Of a stretch of 64,000 nt of DNA, positions 45,781 through 57,461 are shown piece after piece; position 1 is the first letter of the stretch; each line of letters starts with the position of its first letter. Location: contig OX442430.1 in the NCBI GenBank assembly GCA_949361645.1, positions 89,501 through 153,500 on the forward strand, in the 5' to 3' direction. The DNA comes from Spongilla lacustris. Lineage: Eukaryota > Porifera > Demospongiae > Spongillida > Spongillidae. Below the pieces are notes generated by a model. That model saw only the letters and a list, made by a program, of their open reading frames with translations. It searched no databases and had not been told where the DNA came from. A program made the translations under genes and the position numbers.

Positions 45781-47359
45781 ACCTGGTCAAGTGTGGCTTT
45801 TCTTCACCCCAAAGGCATCCAGTGTGCTCTGGACAATGCTGCTCTTGAAATTTCCACCCTGGTTGCAGGCAGCAGCACACAGCCGAACCACCTGCAGTAG
45901 ACCACTTTGAGCAGCCCACTCCACAGGCTGAGAGGCGCTACCGCAGGAGAAAGGCATGCACCACAGGAAGAGAGGGTGACCTCAGGTGCTAAGCAGGCAC
46001 ATGACATGCACACACATGCTGGAAAGTTATAGAATGATCTAGAAAGACTATTATTATATATATTGTGCACATTCTGTTGAAATAGCATTCAGTGTACGTA
46101 GTCAACGTTGGTCCATACCTGTACGGCTGTGCTCGCTGCTGGTGCTAAATCGCTGCCGTTGTGCATATTAAGGTAGCCGTTTAAACGTTTTTCTTTCTCC
46201 TTTAGGCCACGCCGAAGACAAACACCCCTCCCACTTTCAGGGCAAAAAGTGGGGGGGGGGGGGGGGGGTGTTTGGCTTCAGCATGGCCTAGAAGAGAATG
46301 AAAAGCGTTTAAGGTACCTGTTTTCCCCTGCAGTGAAGACCTTCTCTCTCAGCTTCTTGAAGTCCTCTGCATAGTACACCTTGTAGTAGAAGGTAGCATT
46401 CCTTTCACTGCACTCTGGAAGGAACCAAGGTACTGCATGAGTTCATTAATCATAATTGGCCATTATTAATGACTATTACTCATTAACAGCACTGAATATT
46501 GGAGTCTTTGCTCCAATAAAGCTTATTTTAATGCAAAGATTTTTCTCGAGTGGAGTGTCATAATGATAAATTATAAAATATTATCTACAATGTGCATGTG
46601 TGCACATGTGTGTGTGCATGTGTATACATGCATGTAAATATTTATTTGTTAAATTTCAGAGGTCCAACAAGAAATTCCATTGTACCCCCTTCTAGTGCCC
46701 CTCCTCTATTGAACCCCCTTCTAGTGCCCCTCCTCACCTAGACTGATGTGCTCATTCTTGGCATCTCCTCATACAGATAATAGTCCCTCCTCCCCCTCTA
46801 GTACCCTCATCATCCAATCCCTGCTCTGCTGCGTCTGCATCATACTGCATGATATCATCAAGGAGATCGCCCTGCATCGATGAGCTGAAAGTCTTCTTCT
46901 TATTAAAGCTCGTCTTGAGGGAGGAGCTCTTGTTGGAGGGGAGGGTGGAGGACTTGTTCATTGAGAGGGTGGAGAACTTCTCAGAGTCGGCCAATTTCCT
47001 GGAGCTATAGGGGGATGTGGCACATAGGAGTGGCCATGAAGAAGTAAGACATTGTTGCCACTGATGTCATCACACTTTGTAGGACTATTGGCATCTGTTC
47101 GGTGGGGATATGTGTATTGGTGCAATACACATACATGTACCATGTGTAGCAATGAATGAGCTACATGAAGAAGAGCATGATCTTGTGTACTTACACAAGA
47201 TCATGCATGGATGTATGCTTTAAGACAGGTGACATACACGAGGCGATTGTCGGAAAGACAATCGTTGCAACTTCCAATGAATATTATTTAACTTCAGTAA
47301 AACTTTAGTTTACCAACAGATTACTGAAAGTTGCGGCAACAATTGCCTCATGAACATGT

Positions 47360-48110
47360 ATCTGTCAATCTTTAGTTTAAATGAAAGGGTACCAAACTAT
47401 GCAACAATGCTTAAAACAAACATGCTGAAATGGAATGCCCCCAATGCTGAGGTTCACTCCTTTATCTAAGGTTACCTATGACTTTCCAGGATCTTGATCA
47501 AAAGTCCTTCAATATTCCTTCCTCTAACAAGGAACTGAACATACTCTGGAAAGTGAGCATTCCCAAGAAGCCAAGTGTGGTACCAAAGTGATCACATGTA
47601 CACCTGCAAATGTGCATACAGCATTTGCACCCTCCTCACTCTGACAACACACATACACATGCACACACACACACGTGCATGCATACATGCACACCACACA
47701 CGTGCATGCATACATGCACACCACACACGTGCACACACACATGTACGCATACACACACACGCAAACACATGCGCACACACTCACACGCATGCACACACAT
47801 ACACACACACACACCCTCCCTCTTACAGCTTCGGGCTGGTCGAAGACTTATCTTCAGCATTCCACTTCCTCCCAGTCATCATAAAGGCATACTTCTGTGA
47901 GCTCAGGGCAAAGGCTATGATGGAGGTTGGCTCTGCTTCGTAAATGGACACCGGCATACCAAGGATGGCCTTGTGGTGGTGGTGCTTGTTGAAGTGGAAG
48001 ATGTTGAAGATGGGAGACGAGAGAACTTGTCCTCGGAGGGCTTCTTGTCACTGGGCTTGGCAGCTGCATCATAAGGAGAGGGGGAGGAGGAGGGGAGGAA
48101 GGGGGAGGGG
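47360..48110. repeat. Segmental tandem duplication, copy A (PIKfyve exon)
   Basis: Shares with 49228-49760 the flank CAATCTTTAGTTTAAATGAA, the GATCACATGTACACCTGCAA stretch, the CA-rich intron and the whole PIKfyve-like exon plus its purine-rich intron. Copy A carries extra sequence at about 47396-47570 and, in the exon, insertions that break the frame around 47990-48020. Confidence 0.85.
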
Positions 48111-48215
48111 GAGGGAGAGGAAGGGGAGGAGGAGAGGAGAGGAAGGGAGAGGAGGAGGGGGAGAGGAAGGGGGAGGAGGAGGGGAGAGGAGGGGGAGGAG
48201 GAGGAGGGAGAAGGG
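48085..48215 (+). repeat. GGGGGAGGAGG purine tract
   Basis: Purine-only run next to the PIKfyve-like exon copy A, matched by a shorter one at 49725-49755 beside copy B. Confidence 0.9.
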
Positions 48216-48229
48216 AGAGCATACATGTA

Positions 48230-49227
48230 CATGTATGTCTACCCCAATGTCACATTGTCACTCACACATACAGACATACACTCTCCTACAAAATATACAC
48301 ATACAACAATCACATGAGCCCACATTGTACATTGTGTAGTCGGGATACATGGTATGTCATAAGGCAGGCTCTTATCTAGTTCTGGGGTTATCTAACGCTT
48401 GGGGGGCTGGCGGGCAGGTAACCATCCCATATGAGCTTGGGGAGTAATTATTAACCTGTGGGTAACCTGTGGTCCCCATCCCCCCTGCATTAGAAATTAT
48501 GTCTGGAAGAGAAGAGAAACCGAAACCACAACAATATATATTAATAACTTAAAAAATAAATAAATGCAGGCACGGCAAACAATCCTCCCGCGTGCCACCC
48601 GAGGATTACAACTCAAGGGGGCATGCGTGGTCCCTCCCACATTAACCTTGGTTAACTCGTTAACCGTCATGCACTCTCACAATCACATCTGTAAACTGTG
48701 CTGTGATCATTAATTAACTAAGTACTGAATTAATAACTAGCATTTATTAATTCACAAAACATTAAACACTGAACTTATACAATGTCTCTTCCATCCTCCT
48801 GCTCCATCTCACTTTGGTGTTGCACTTCAGGGGAACCTTGTCAAGGAAACATCTGCATCTGCTTGTAATGAGGATGAGACCTCACCACCCACAATAACGA
48901 CTACTAACAGCAACACTCCCACATACCGTGAAAAAATCACCGCAACTGCCACAACCGTGCACAGACGCTTAGAATGACTTTTAACCCCTGTTCACACCTC
49001 CTTATACTCACCCCCCACGAGGTGGCTCACGTGCTCTTACTACCGGATGGGAGCATAGTTTCTGTCTAATTCACTGCGTTCAACCGACAGAATCATATAT
49101 ATCCCTCCTCAACTGCACTACCACCCTTGACATAACTTGTTCAGCATCCATTGTGCACGACGCAGCACAAACACATATGTACACAAACTAGAACATACAA
49201 AGAACGGGCAAGATTTGTGATCGAACA
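48230..49227. other. Spacer between duplicated blocks
   Basis: Unique sequence separating the two duplication copies. I see no long frame or RNA gene. Confidence 0.4.
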
Positions 49228-49760
49228 ATGTATTTGTCAATCTTTAGTTTAAATGAAAGGGTACATGGCACCAAAGTGATCACATGTACACCTGCAAATG
49301 TGCATACAGGTATAACACATTCGCACCCTCCCCACTCTGACAACACACACACATGCACACACACATGTACGCATACATGCACACCACACACATGCACACA
49401 CACATGTACGCATACACACACACGCAAATACATGCGCACACACTCACACGATGCACACACACATACACACACACACCCTCCCTCTTACAGCTTCGGGCTG
49501 GTCGAAGACTTATCTTCAGCATTCCACTTCCTCCCAGTCATCATAAAGGCATACTTCTGTGAGCTCAGGGCAAAGGCTATGATGGAGGTTGGCTCTGCTA
49601 CGTAAATGGACACCTTGTGGTGGTGGTGCTTGTTGAAGTGAAAGATGTTGGGGAGACGAGAGAACTTGTTCCATTTGTCCTTGGAGGGCTTCTTGTCACT
49701 GGGCTTGGCAGCTGCATCATGAGGAGAGGGGGGGAGGAGGAGGGGAGATGAAGGGGGAGC
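49228..49760. repeat. Segmental tandem duplication, copy B (PIKfyve exon)
   Basis: Counterpart of 47360-48110. In this copy the exon 49711-49489 is open throughout and ends at a GTAAGA donor in the phase needed by the exon at 47004. Confidence 0.85.
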
Positions 49761-50229
49761 TGTACCCCCATCGCTAGCTGTAGATGCCAGGAGAATGCAA
49801 CAGAAAAGGGTGTGTGTGTGTGGGGGGGGGGGGGGGGGAGGGAAGAGCCATCTTGGGATTATTCCAACCCAAAATGCCCCAAAAATGCCTTCACTCCAAC
49901 CCAAAGGAAAAGAGTCAAAGTAACTTCATCAATGTAAGCATTCAAAATGTTTTCCAGATGACCTGAATACATTTCATGTAACACCATTTTTTTGGCAGTG
50001 TGTGAAGAGGGCAGGGTATAGAAAAACACCAGTAAGTTTGGGATCAAAAGTCTACAGGGGTGATTCATAGTTGTGGACTAGGTTCCTCTAAGGTGACTAA
50101 TTTAGCACTGCCCAAGGTTTTGTTATTTTTAAACTCTAATTATACCCATAGGACAGAATATTTGCTTTAAAAATAATACATGCAATAATTAGCTTCTGAA
50201 GTTTAAGTTATGTAATACCCAGGACTAAC

Positions 50230-50967
50230 TATCTTTCTGTTTCAGTTTCTTTGACGCTTCTTTCAGTTTCTTAATCGTATCGGCTTTCTCCTTCATTGCC
50301 CTTGTGCGCTCCACCTCAGGATCATAGTGGGCCCGCAGCTATGAGGGGACAAACAACACTGAAATGTGGGCATCTAATACTCACACGTAAACATATACAT
50401 GCACAAGCTTTGTACATATGCACACAAATACACACACACACACGCGCAAAAGTCAGAAAGCTGTACACTCCTGGCTTACAGAGGTCAGGTGTGACAATAC
50501 TAGTAGCATAGACATCCTCAATCTTCACAATGAGAGGATCTTTGGTTAGGCGTTTCCACGGAATGAAAAATTCCAGCTGGCCTGCAAAAGAATTCATGAG
50601 TGAGTGTATTCTTCACGCACACCTGTTTAATAGATACGTACTGATATAGCTCTTCTTGATTTTCAGAGGGACATCAAGATCAAGTTCAGCCTGCACGAGT
50701 CAGTTTGAGTTATATGTGAAGGAATTGCGCGCCGACTCCTTCCCCTCCTCCCCTCTCTCCCCAATAATTGAACTAAAGGCCTCCTCATTGATAAATGCAT
50801 ATTGACTATCGGATGTTCTTGCAATCACCTTACCCCTCGACACGTTCCTATGCAAGTGCTATGCACACATACAAAAGGTGAAGTACGACATTTTGAATTA
50901 ATGTAATAGAGCAGCCGGCTTACAAAGAGCTCTTCCTTAAATTCTAGTTTCTCGAGTTTGTCCCGAC
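50230..50967 (-). pseudogene. VPS13-like N-terminal (chorein) fragment
   Basis: VPS13 proteins are bridge-like lipid transporters at membrane contact sites. Minus-strand exons 50967-50924, 50690-50642, 50581-50469 and 50338-50230 read RDKLEKLEFKEELF, AELDLDVPLKIKKSYI, QLEFFIPWKRLTKDPLIVKI and LRAHYDPEVERTRAMKEKAD. This follows the chorein pattern of KNL-x-LKE, LD-x-PF-x-VK, L-x-IPW and a charged helix. The third exon needs the weak donor GTGTAC to keep frame. The usual first 30 residues of the domain are absent; an ATG at 51025 is open into the first exon but does not resemble them. Nothing downstream continues VPS13. Either a 5' and 3' truncated copy or a much diverged short gene. Confidence 0.5.
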
Positions 50968-51055
50968 CTGTGCTAAGGCAACCGAGTGACGAAGCACGCA
51001 TGAAACAGTTGGCACACGTCCCCATTAAAAATCACTCAAATAAATAGCATCAATT

Positions 51056-51550
51056 GTGTACAAGGAGGTCATACGGGAACCTGTAGTACAAGAAGCCAGC
51101 GATGCATGTGGAGTACCATCATTGATAGCTGAGCTTAGTATCAGAGGGGTATGGCAGCCTCAAACGGTAGCGTTGTTCGATATGCGTGTCGTTGACACTG
51201 ACGCTCCGTCATATTCACACAGAGATGTTGCCGCTGTTCTATAATCTGCTGAAGAAGAGAAGAAGAGAAAATACTGTGATGCTGCAGAAGTACGCCGTGC
51301 CTCCTTCACACCCTTAGTCGTCTCTGTCGATGGAGTTTTATAAAAGGCCGGGAAGCAGATCACTTTATTCAACTCCTTGCTGAAAAAATTGCCATCAAAT
51401 GGAAAAAAAATCATACCCAGAAATAGCAGGATGGACACGAGCTAAGCTTTCCTTTGCTATTTTGAGGGCCACAACTTTATGCTTGCGGGGTTCTCGAACA
51501 AAATGGAGAAGTGGTACAGCTATTGATGATGGGGCTGGCCTGCCTGATGT
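51056..51550 (+). pseudogene. Decayed mobile-element protein fragment
   Basis: Reads EPVVQEASDACGVPSLIAEL, RGVWQPQTVALFDMRVVDTD, then after a stop SAEEEKKRKYCDAAEVRRAS, FTPLVVSVDGVL, stop, and in another frame AGWTRAKLSFAILRATTLC and RGSRTKWRSG. I recall this motif order from multi-copy uncharacterised proteins associated with retroelements in marine invertebrates; it is a different segment type from the fragments at 26527 and 29095. At least two stops and a frame change. It begins about 30 bp from the outer ATG of the VPS13-like fragment on the opposite strand. Confidence 0.5.
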
Positions 51551-52176
51551 TGAATATTATGTGTATTATACTGTTATTATTATATTATATTTTATCTTTT
51601 CTATTCATCTTCTTGTTTTTCTATGTATGTATCTTCTTCTTATTATTGTTATGTATTAATACATAGTTGGATTATGCATCTTGTGGATTATACTGCAATA
51701 AGCATTTGGCCCGTTTTGGGAGGTTTTTTTTACTCTCTGGTAAGGGCTGCATGAATCATGTGTAATTGTCCCTTTGTAATTTCATTACAATCAGATACCC
51801 ACCAACCGTGCATGCAATGTCATTTAAAAACTATGCATATACGCGGTGAATTAGATACATTCTTCATCTCTTGGGTGAAGCGATGCTAACACTTTTAAAA
51901 CATAGATCTTCCTGTTCGTAATGAATAAGCAGCAATGCAAGATTGGCCAGACGTTCTTTCCCCGTTGATGCATGATCTCATGTAATTATTGAGACGTCTG
52001 AGAGCACTGGCGTTCTCACGATGTAACTGGAACAGTGCAAGCAAGTTGCAGCATCTTTTTATGCTGATGATGGTGATGAAGGTAAGTGTTCATATGGGGC
52101 ATCATTGTATTTTGACTTCCATCGCATTACTTCTAGCTCCAGAAGCTCTGGGGATGGAAGGTCAATGGTATACTTC

Positions 52177-52372
52177 ACACTAGATGAAAAGTTGAATTTA
52201 CAATGTATTTACTATTACTCAAATGTAAATATGGTATATGTGACATCAAACCATAGTAAATATGAAGCTCTCATTTACTGTAGCGGAAATGTCCCATATA
52301 ACCATATTTATCAACACATTTACACCACATTTGATTGATAGTACATTGTAAATTCAACTTTTCACCTAGTGT
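52177..52372. mobile_element. 196-bp MITE with ACACTAGATGAAAAG ends
   Basis: Left ACACTAGATGAAAAGTTGAA...TTACAATGTA is complementary to right TACATTGTAAATTCAACTTT...CACCTAGTGT over about 32 bp. The interior also pairs partly. No clear target duplication. Confidence 0.75.
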
Positions 52373-53026
52373 CAACAATTCTAGACAGATTGCCCGATTT
52401 CCTTTGAATGCATTACAGATGGTACAGAATCATTGTATTGACGCTGCTGCCTTGCAGCAATGCGCGAGGCATTGCCAGGACAAACTTTCTCGACCATTCT
52501 ACATGAATGATTGTATAACACAGGGAAAAGGTTGAAAACACAATGGTTCATTTACTATATTTAACAACGTTTGACATCATATATTAAGTACAGTGGGTTT
52601 AATCACAACTTAATACAACGTTAGTTTAAAACGTCGTTGTGGAAATGACAATAAAATACAACAGATGAACGGTATATGTTGTTGAATGTTGTATTTTGGC
52701 TGACTAGAGGTGAACAAACGTTGCGAATCTGATAAAAACAACAGCAAACAATCATCGTGAAATGTGCATCACGTGAGAATTAGCGCAATGGCAATCGCAA
52801 TCCCCAGGCCTTTCATTCTTCACGCTCCGCCTTATTAGTTTCGTCATCACAAACGGAGAGTCTGGGGACCCAACAAACCCAGTCGGGTTCCCAGACTATT
52901 TGGAATATAAAAGTCCTGTCGGTACAAACTACTAGTAGCTGTACGAAGCATAAGCATCCGAATTTCATGCTTAATTGTAACTTCTGCTATAACTCAGTGC
53001 AGAGGTTTTATAAACGTATGTATGTT

Positions 53027-53082
53027 TAGCGGTGATGTAATATATCCGCAGCTGTGGGAATAAGGGTCTGGGTACGAGACTT
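53027..53082. mobile_element. Solo terminal repeat of the Mutator-like family
   Basis: TAGCGGTGATGTAATATATC...GGGTCTGGGTACGAGACT matches the right end of the element at 2996-3762. The partner end is missing. Just upstream, 52858-52912 holds a hairpin of GAGTCTGGGGACCC and GGGTTCCCAGACT. Confidence 0.7.
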
Positions 53083-55956
53083 AGCACAATGTGTTCGGCT
53101 GGTGGAAAATTCCGAAGTGTATGTCTTCCAGTTGGAAGACATACGAAGACATCCCGATCCAGTAGTACGTTTACGACGATTCGGAACTGCTTGTTTTTGA
53201 GTGTCGAATAAGATCGTTCGCTGTACACCTTCCATTACCATAGCTGATTGGTAGGTCTATTTGAAACATAGATATTAGACTGGAAGGGATTGGAAACCAG
53301 ACCAATTAACACCAATCAACAAGTACAGTCCTGGCAGTTCAAGTCCCCAGGCCTTTACGGATAAAATGGCGGGTACCACTTTTGCACAGGAGCGAGCGGA
53401 AAAGAACGTATCCGTGGATTGTGGTAAAGGGAACACTTTTCATAAAGTTCATGGTTTTGTAGGTTGTTTTATTTCACATTCAGATGATTTTCAGGGTGCA
53501 ATCGACCACATTATTGTCGATGACTTGTTCATTGTGTTCAAGCTTCGTTTACCAAAAATTGCGCGCGAATTAAAGGCATAGCTTTTAGATTTTTTTTTTT
53601 GTCGTAGAAAACGCACAGATGGCAAACTAACTATCCGTTGGCACATATTTTTCATCTGGCTATCTGGTAGTCAAGTTCTCAGAATTTTTACGACAAAGCT
53701 ACGGTCGCTATACCGGTGAGTTTCACACCTAGTCAAAAGTTAGTTTTTTTTTTTTTTAATCGAGTAAGACGTATTCATGTCACAAAAACTATACTGTGGT
53801 ACGTAAAACACAGTGCTCAATCTGCCTATCGTAACGCCGTACCTCTACGTCGCTTTGTTCGGGCGTAGTACCGGTGAGTTTAATTCTACACATGGAGCGC
53901 TTTAAGTCGAATATCTTCTCTTAGGAATGGAGTATTAAAAAATTACTTACTTCTTTGTGATCCACAGTTCGTGCACTACCTTTTGCTACTCGTCTTATTT
54001 GCCTCTTGCGTACTTGACCAAAAACTTTTGAGGGGCGAGGTGCCAGACTAACCAATTAGCAACTGCCAGGAGTGTCCCCGCTACGTTGCATTGAAATGTA
54101 TGGCGCACGTGCGCGGTTTCCAATCCCTTCTCCAAGCCTAGCTGGCAACAAGTAGACAGGCAAGAGAATAACCCTGGGGCTCACCAAAAATGTACATACA
54201 TGTAGTAGTGCTGCACATCTGTTAACATACTATGAACTTCCAGGACTATGGGATGTGATTTGTGCCAAAATTGATTCATTCCTTTGCGGGTGCGTAACAC
54301 ACCACAAACCGCACTGTGCGTGCTGCACGCGCAGTAATTAGCTGCGTGGGAGTACAAATATCGATGGGCGTATCTCATTCCGTATATCTAAGGCTCGAAA
54401 TTGAACGAATTAACAATTGTTTATTATAGTGCTCTACAAATAGAATACGGAACAGAGATCTTGCGTGTGCACTTTGAGATCATCATGTCTAGGCGAGAGA
54501 TTGTTAAGCGCCCCCCACTTCAATGTCGAACAATGTAGGCTTATTTTGTAATTTTTAAATGTTGTATCTGTGTAGCGCTCGGTAATCACGAAACATTAAA
54601 GTTAAAGTATTGGGGGGGGGGGGGGGGGGGGGGGTTGGGGAACTAAGCTTCGGTTTCTGCTAGGGCTGCTGTATTTTCGTGCGCTAGAGAATTCTATTTG
54701 TGTTATGAAAGGAAAGGCCGCCCGCCTTCCACCAGCTCTGCGCTGCCATCTCCTGATTCTTAATAGGCCTATTTTCCCGCAGCTAGCAGAAGGTTGTTAC
54801 CGGGTTGTGGACTTTTGGTGACGAACACGGCTGGATTCGTCGAATGGGCTAAAAAAATTTAACCCTTCTGGCATCATGGAACAGAAATCTGTCTGCCATT
54901 GATGCCTGTTCCCTGCGGAAGGTGGCTCTGTGAATAAGATGAGGCTATATAAGTGCCAGGTGAGGGGCTTACTCTGACTCTGTGTGTGTCACAGAATCTT
55001 TATGCTATCATGGTTTACATATAGTTTGTACAACGGTGCCTCTAGTATGTAGAGAAGCTAGCTGTGTTCCTGATGAGGCAGAAATTGCTCAAAACATTGA
55101 GGATTTGAAAATGTGGATTTAATCATGATTGGCCATGGACACTGGCACTTTATGTTGTATTTGATGTCGTGTTAACTGTCACAATGTTCTTGCTTCATGC
55201 AATAAAGCTAGTAAAATATCAAATAATATATCAATGTTGTACTTTTTAAAAATAAAACGATTGGGAGTCTCAATTTGGTTCATGCTCTGCCTGTTAATAG
55301 TTGACACATAGGTAGTATTCTAGTTCTCTTACAACTTTCTAAAATGTATGCATGTGTGTGCATGTGCATGGATCTGACCAAAGTGGGACTTAAGAGCAGC
55401 ATACGTTACTCAGTCTCCTTAACATCTATGACTGGCTCCCACCATTCATTAATGTACAAGCTCATATACATATCATCACATCCCTTTAGAGCAAACTGCT
55501 GAAAAGCTAGACTATTATTTGTGCGTGAATAAGTGCATTGTTGTAATATACATGTATTTATTGCCACTATCTGGAACAAAACTGTACACAGTCCGTTGCA
55601 ATTATTGCATAAAGTGGAAGCTGCAATAAATTCATGTCGTCATTATTAATGTTTGTATATGTACACATGGCTGTTTGCGACTAGGCATTAGATTCATATC
55701 CCTACGTATCGCGATTTGAGTAAATCGCGCCGGATATTTAAAAGTATACTATTCATTGAGCAATTATAAAGTCACACAGTTGAGGCTACGTTGTTGCGGC
55801 AGCGACAAAAGAACCAACACATAAACCGTCCTATCATGCTGTAGAGGGGTTCTCTTATGTTGCCAAAAAAAAACTGGTACATGGAGGAGTTGCATTGACG
55901 TCACGCGCGTCTTGTATTGTTTAGTTACGTAACTTACGTCATATGTATGTTATATT
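53083..55956. other. Long spacer without a convincing gene
   Basis: Holds a hairpin TGTATGTCTTCCA/TGGAAGACATACG at 53117-53147, a 71-codon plus frame at 53366-53581 (MAGTTFAQERAEKNVSVDCG) that I cannot place, and a poly-G tract at 54613-54634. Partly complementary flanks GGAAGGGATTGGAAAC (53281) and GTTTCCAATCCCTTCTCC (54116) hint at an old element spanning this frame. Confidence 0.4.
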
Positions 55957-56766
55957 TGGGACAGTTTCCGCGAGTTTTATAACATTATAATCTTATAAAA
56001 ATGCTTCTTGTTTGAGTCGCTATATCTTCCGAACGCTAAACGGTATCGACTTTCTATTTTCAAAAGTTCATGCTACACCATTTCGCTATGATAAATTACA
56101 TTTTGGAGTCTTGCACTTGCTCCATGCCAGTATTGCAACGTTCGATACCCGACCGGGTTCAAACCCGTCATAACTTTGGGTAGGAGTAATCAAATCGCTT
56201 CAAATTTGGTTTGTAGGTACAGAGGTCCTATACCTATCGATTTGTACTGTTCGCTAATTTTTATGCCATCCGTTACGGAGATACAGTTGAACAAACTACG
56301 TGCACTTTTTCCCGCTCGTTTCGCGCCTATGATATAACAACCGCCTCCCCATACATTGAGCGGGACGCGATTTGCCAAAATCATTGGCACGAATCGAGCG
56401 GGATAAAGTGGACGTAGTTTGTTCAGCTGTATCTTCGTAACGGATGGCATAAAAATTAACGAACAGAACAAATCGATAAGTATAGGACCTTTGTACCTAC
56501 AAACCGAATTTGAAGCGATTTGATTACTCCTACCTAAAGTTATGGCGGGTTTGAACCTGGTCGGGTATCGAACGTTGCAATACTGGCATGGAGCAAGTAC
56601 AAGACTCCAAAATGTAATTTGTCATAGAAAAATGGTGTAATATGAACTTTCGAAAATAGGAAGTCGATAGCGTTTAGCGTTCGGAAGATATAGCGATTCA
56701 AACAAGAAGTATTTTTATAAGATTATAATGTTATGGAACTCGGACATTTTCGCGGAAACTGTCCCA
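55957..56766. mobile_element. 810-bp foldback inverted repeat
   Basis: Arms of about 380 bp pair almost throughout, from GGGACAGTTTCCGCGAG to CGCGGAAACTGTCCC, meeting around 56350. Both arms carry TTCGATACCCGACCGGGTT-like and TTTTATGCCATCCGTTACG blocks. Single, diverged relatives occur near 45580 and 62230-62560. No coding capacity; frames are mirror images. Confidence 0.82.
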
Positions 56767-57461
56767 TTTATTTATACGGATAATACCACGTGAGCGTATG
56801 ACACCGCCTTCTTTCCTCCGTCGTTCGCTCCCGTCCGGCTATTGTTTATCTCGTACCCACGCGGTCCAACATACAGTGATGTAAGACGCGCGTGACGTCA
56901 CATGCAATAACTATCTAGCGATCCTAGCCAGTGACAAGCGCGCGCTGAATGATACTGTTCACTAGCTGCATGCTTAAAGTAGGTCATCTGAATATGATGC
57001 AAATTTTAAGTGGCGCAAGTATCAAAGGAACTATACGGGATAATCTTTTCCGCCCCCCTATGCATGCATCATCACGTATATACGATATCATTGTACAGAT
57101 GCATACATACTCCGTCCCCAGGTTATATTTCCTAATTACGCTTACGATACACAAAGTACCGGCGCTTTTTAAAAACGATTTGTCTCGAGGAACATTACAC
57201 CGAAGCACGAAGCACCTTTATGCGTGCGCGACAGTAATTATGGCTCGGGGGTTGACACATGAAAGCTAATGAAAATACCTATTTTCTACTACTGCGAGGT
57301 ACGTATGCATCACAAAATGCCCTTTCTCGTTTTATTAAAGACACTTTAATCGAATATATGTACACACACGCACACACCACCACCACCACAACATACACGC
57401 ATACATAAAAACTAAAAAACTTGAGGAAAAACTTGAGTTGTGACCAGACTAGATTCCTGGA
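56767..57461. other. Spacer downstream of the HECT gene
   Basis: Unique sequence plus a short CACCACCACCAC run near 57375. A plus-strand frame at 56949-57269 has no recognisable features. Confidence 0.4.

Larger units (their letters stand above)
46318..49711 (-). pseudogene. PIKFYVE: PIKfyve (PI3P 5-kinase) gene fragment
   Basis: PIKfyve phosphorylates PI3P to PI(3,5)P2 on endosomes. Minus-strand exons follow the family order: 49711-49489 (AEPTSIIAFALSSQKYAF), 47004-46805 (a Ser/Lys-rich linker with SEKFSTLSMNKSS), and 46414-46318 (ATFYYKVYYAEDFKKLREKV, the start of the kinase core). Phases agree at both junctions. The first exon exists twice: a second copy at 48063-47827 lies downstream and is frameshifted. 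The FYVE, TCP1-like and most of the kinase regions are missing; the next minus-strand stretch (45950-45790) does not continue the kinase convincingly. I infer a partial, probably dead copy; a mis-assembled real gene is the alternative. Confidence 0.6.

Noticed and set aside
45790..45960. Minus-strand frame with NQGGNFKSSIVQSTLDAFGV as a PIKfyve kinase glycine-rich loop
   Set aside because: Only a loose resemblance to the expected GGKSGS...DDRF motif and it stops before a splice donor; too weak to call.
53366..53581. 71-codon frame MAGTTFAQERAEKNVSVDCG as a gene
   Set aside because: Short, no recognised features, and it may lie within an old element bounded by GGATTGGAAAC-like inverted ends.
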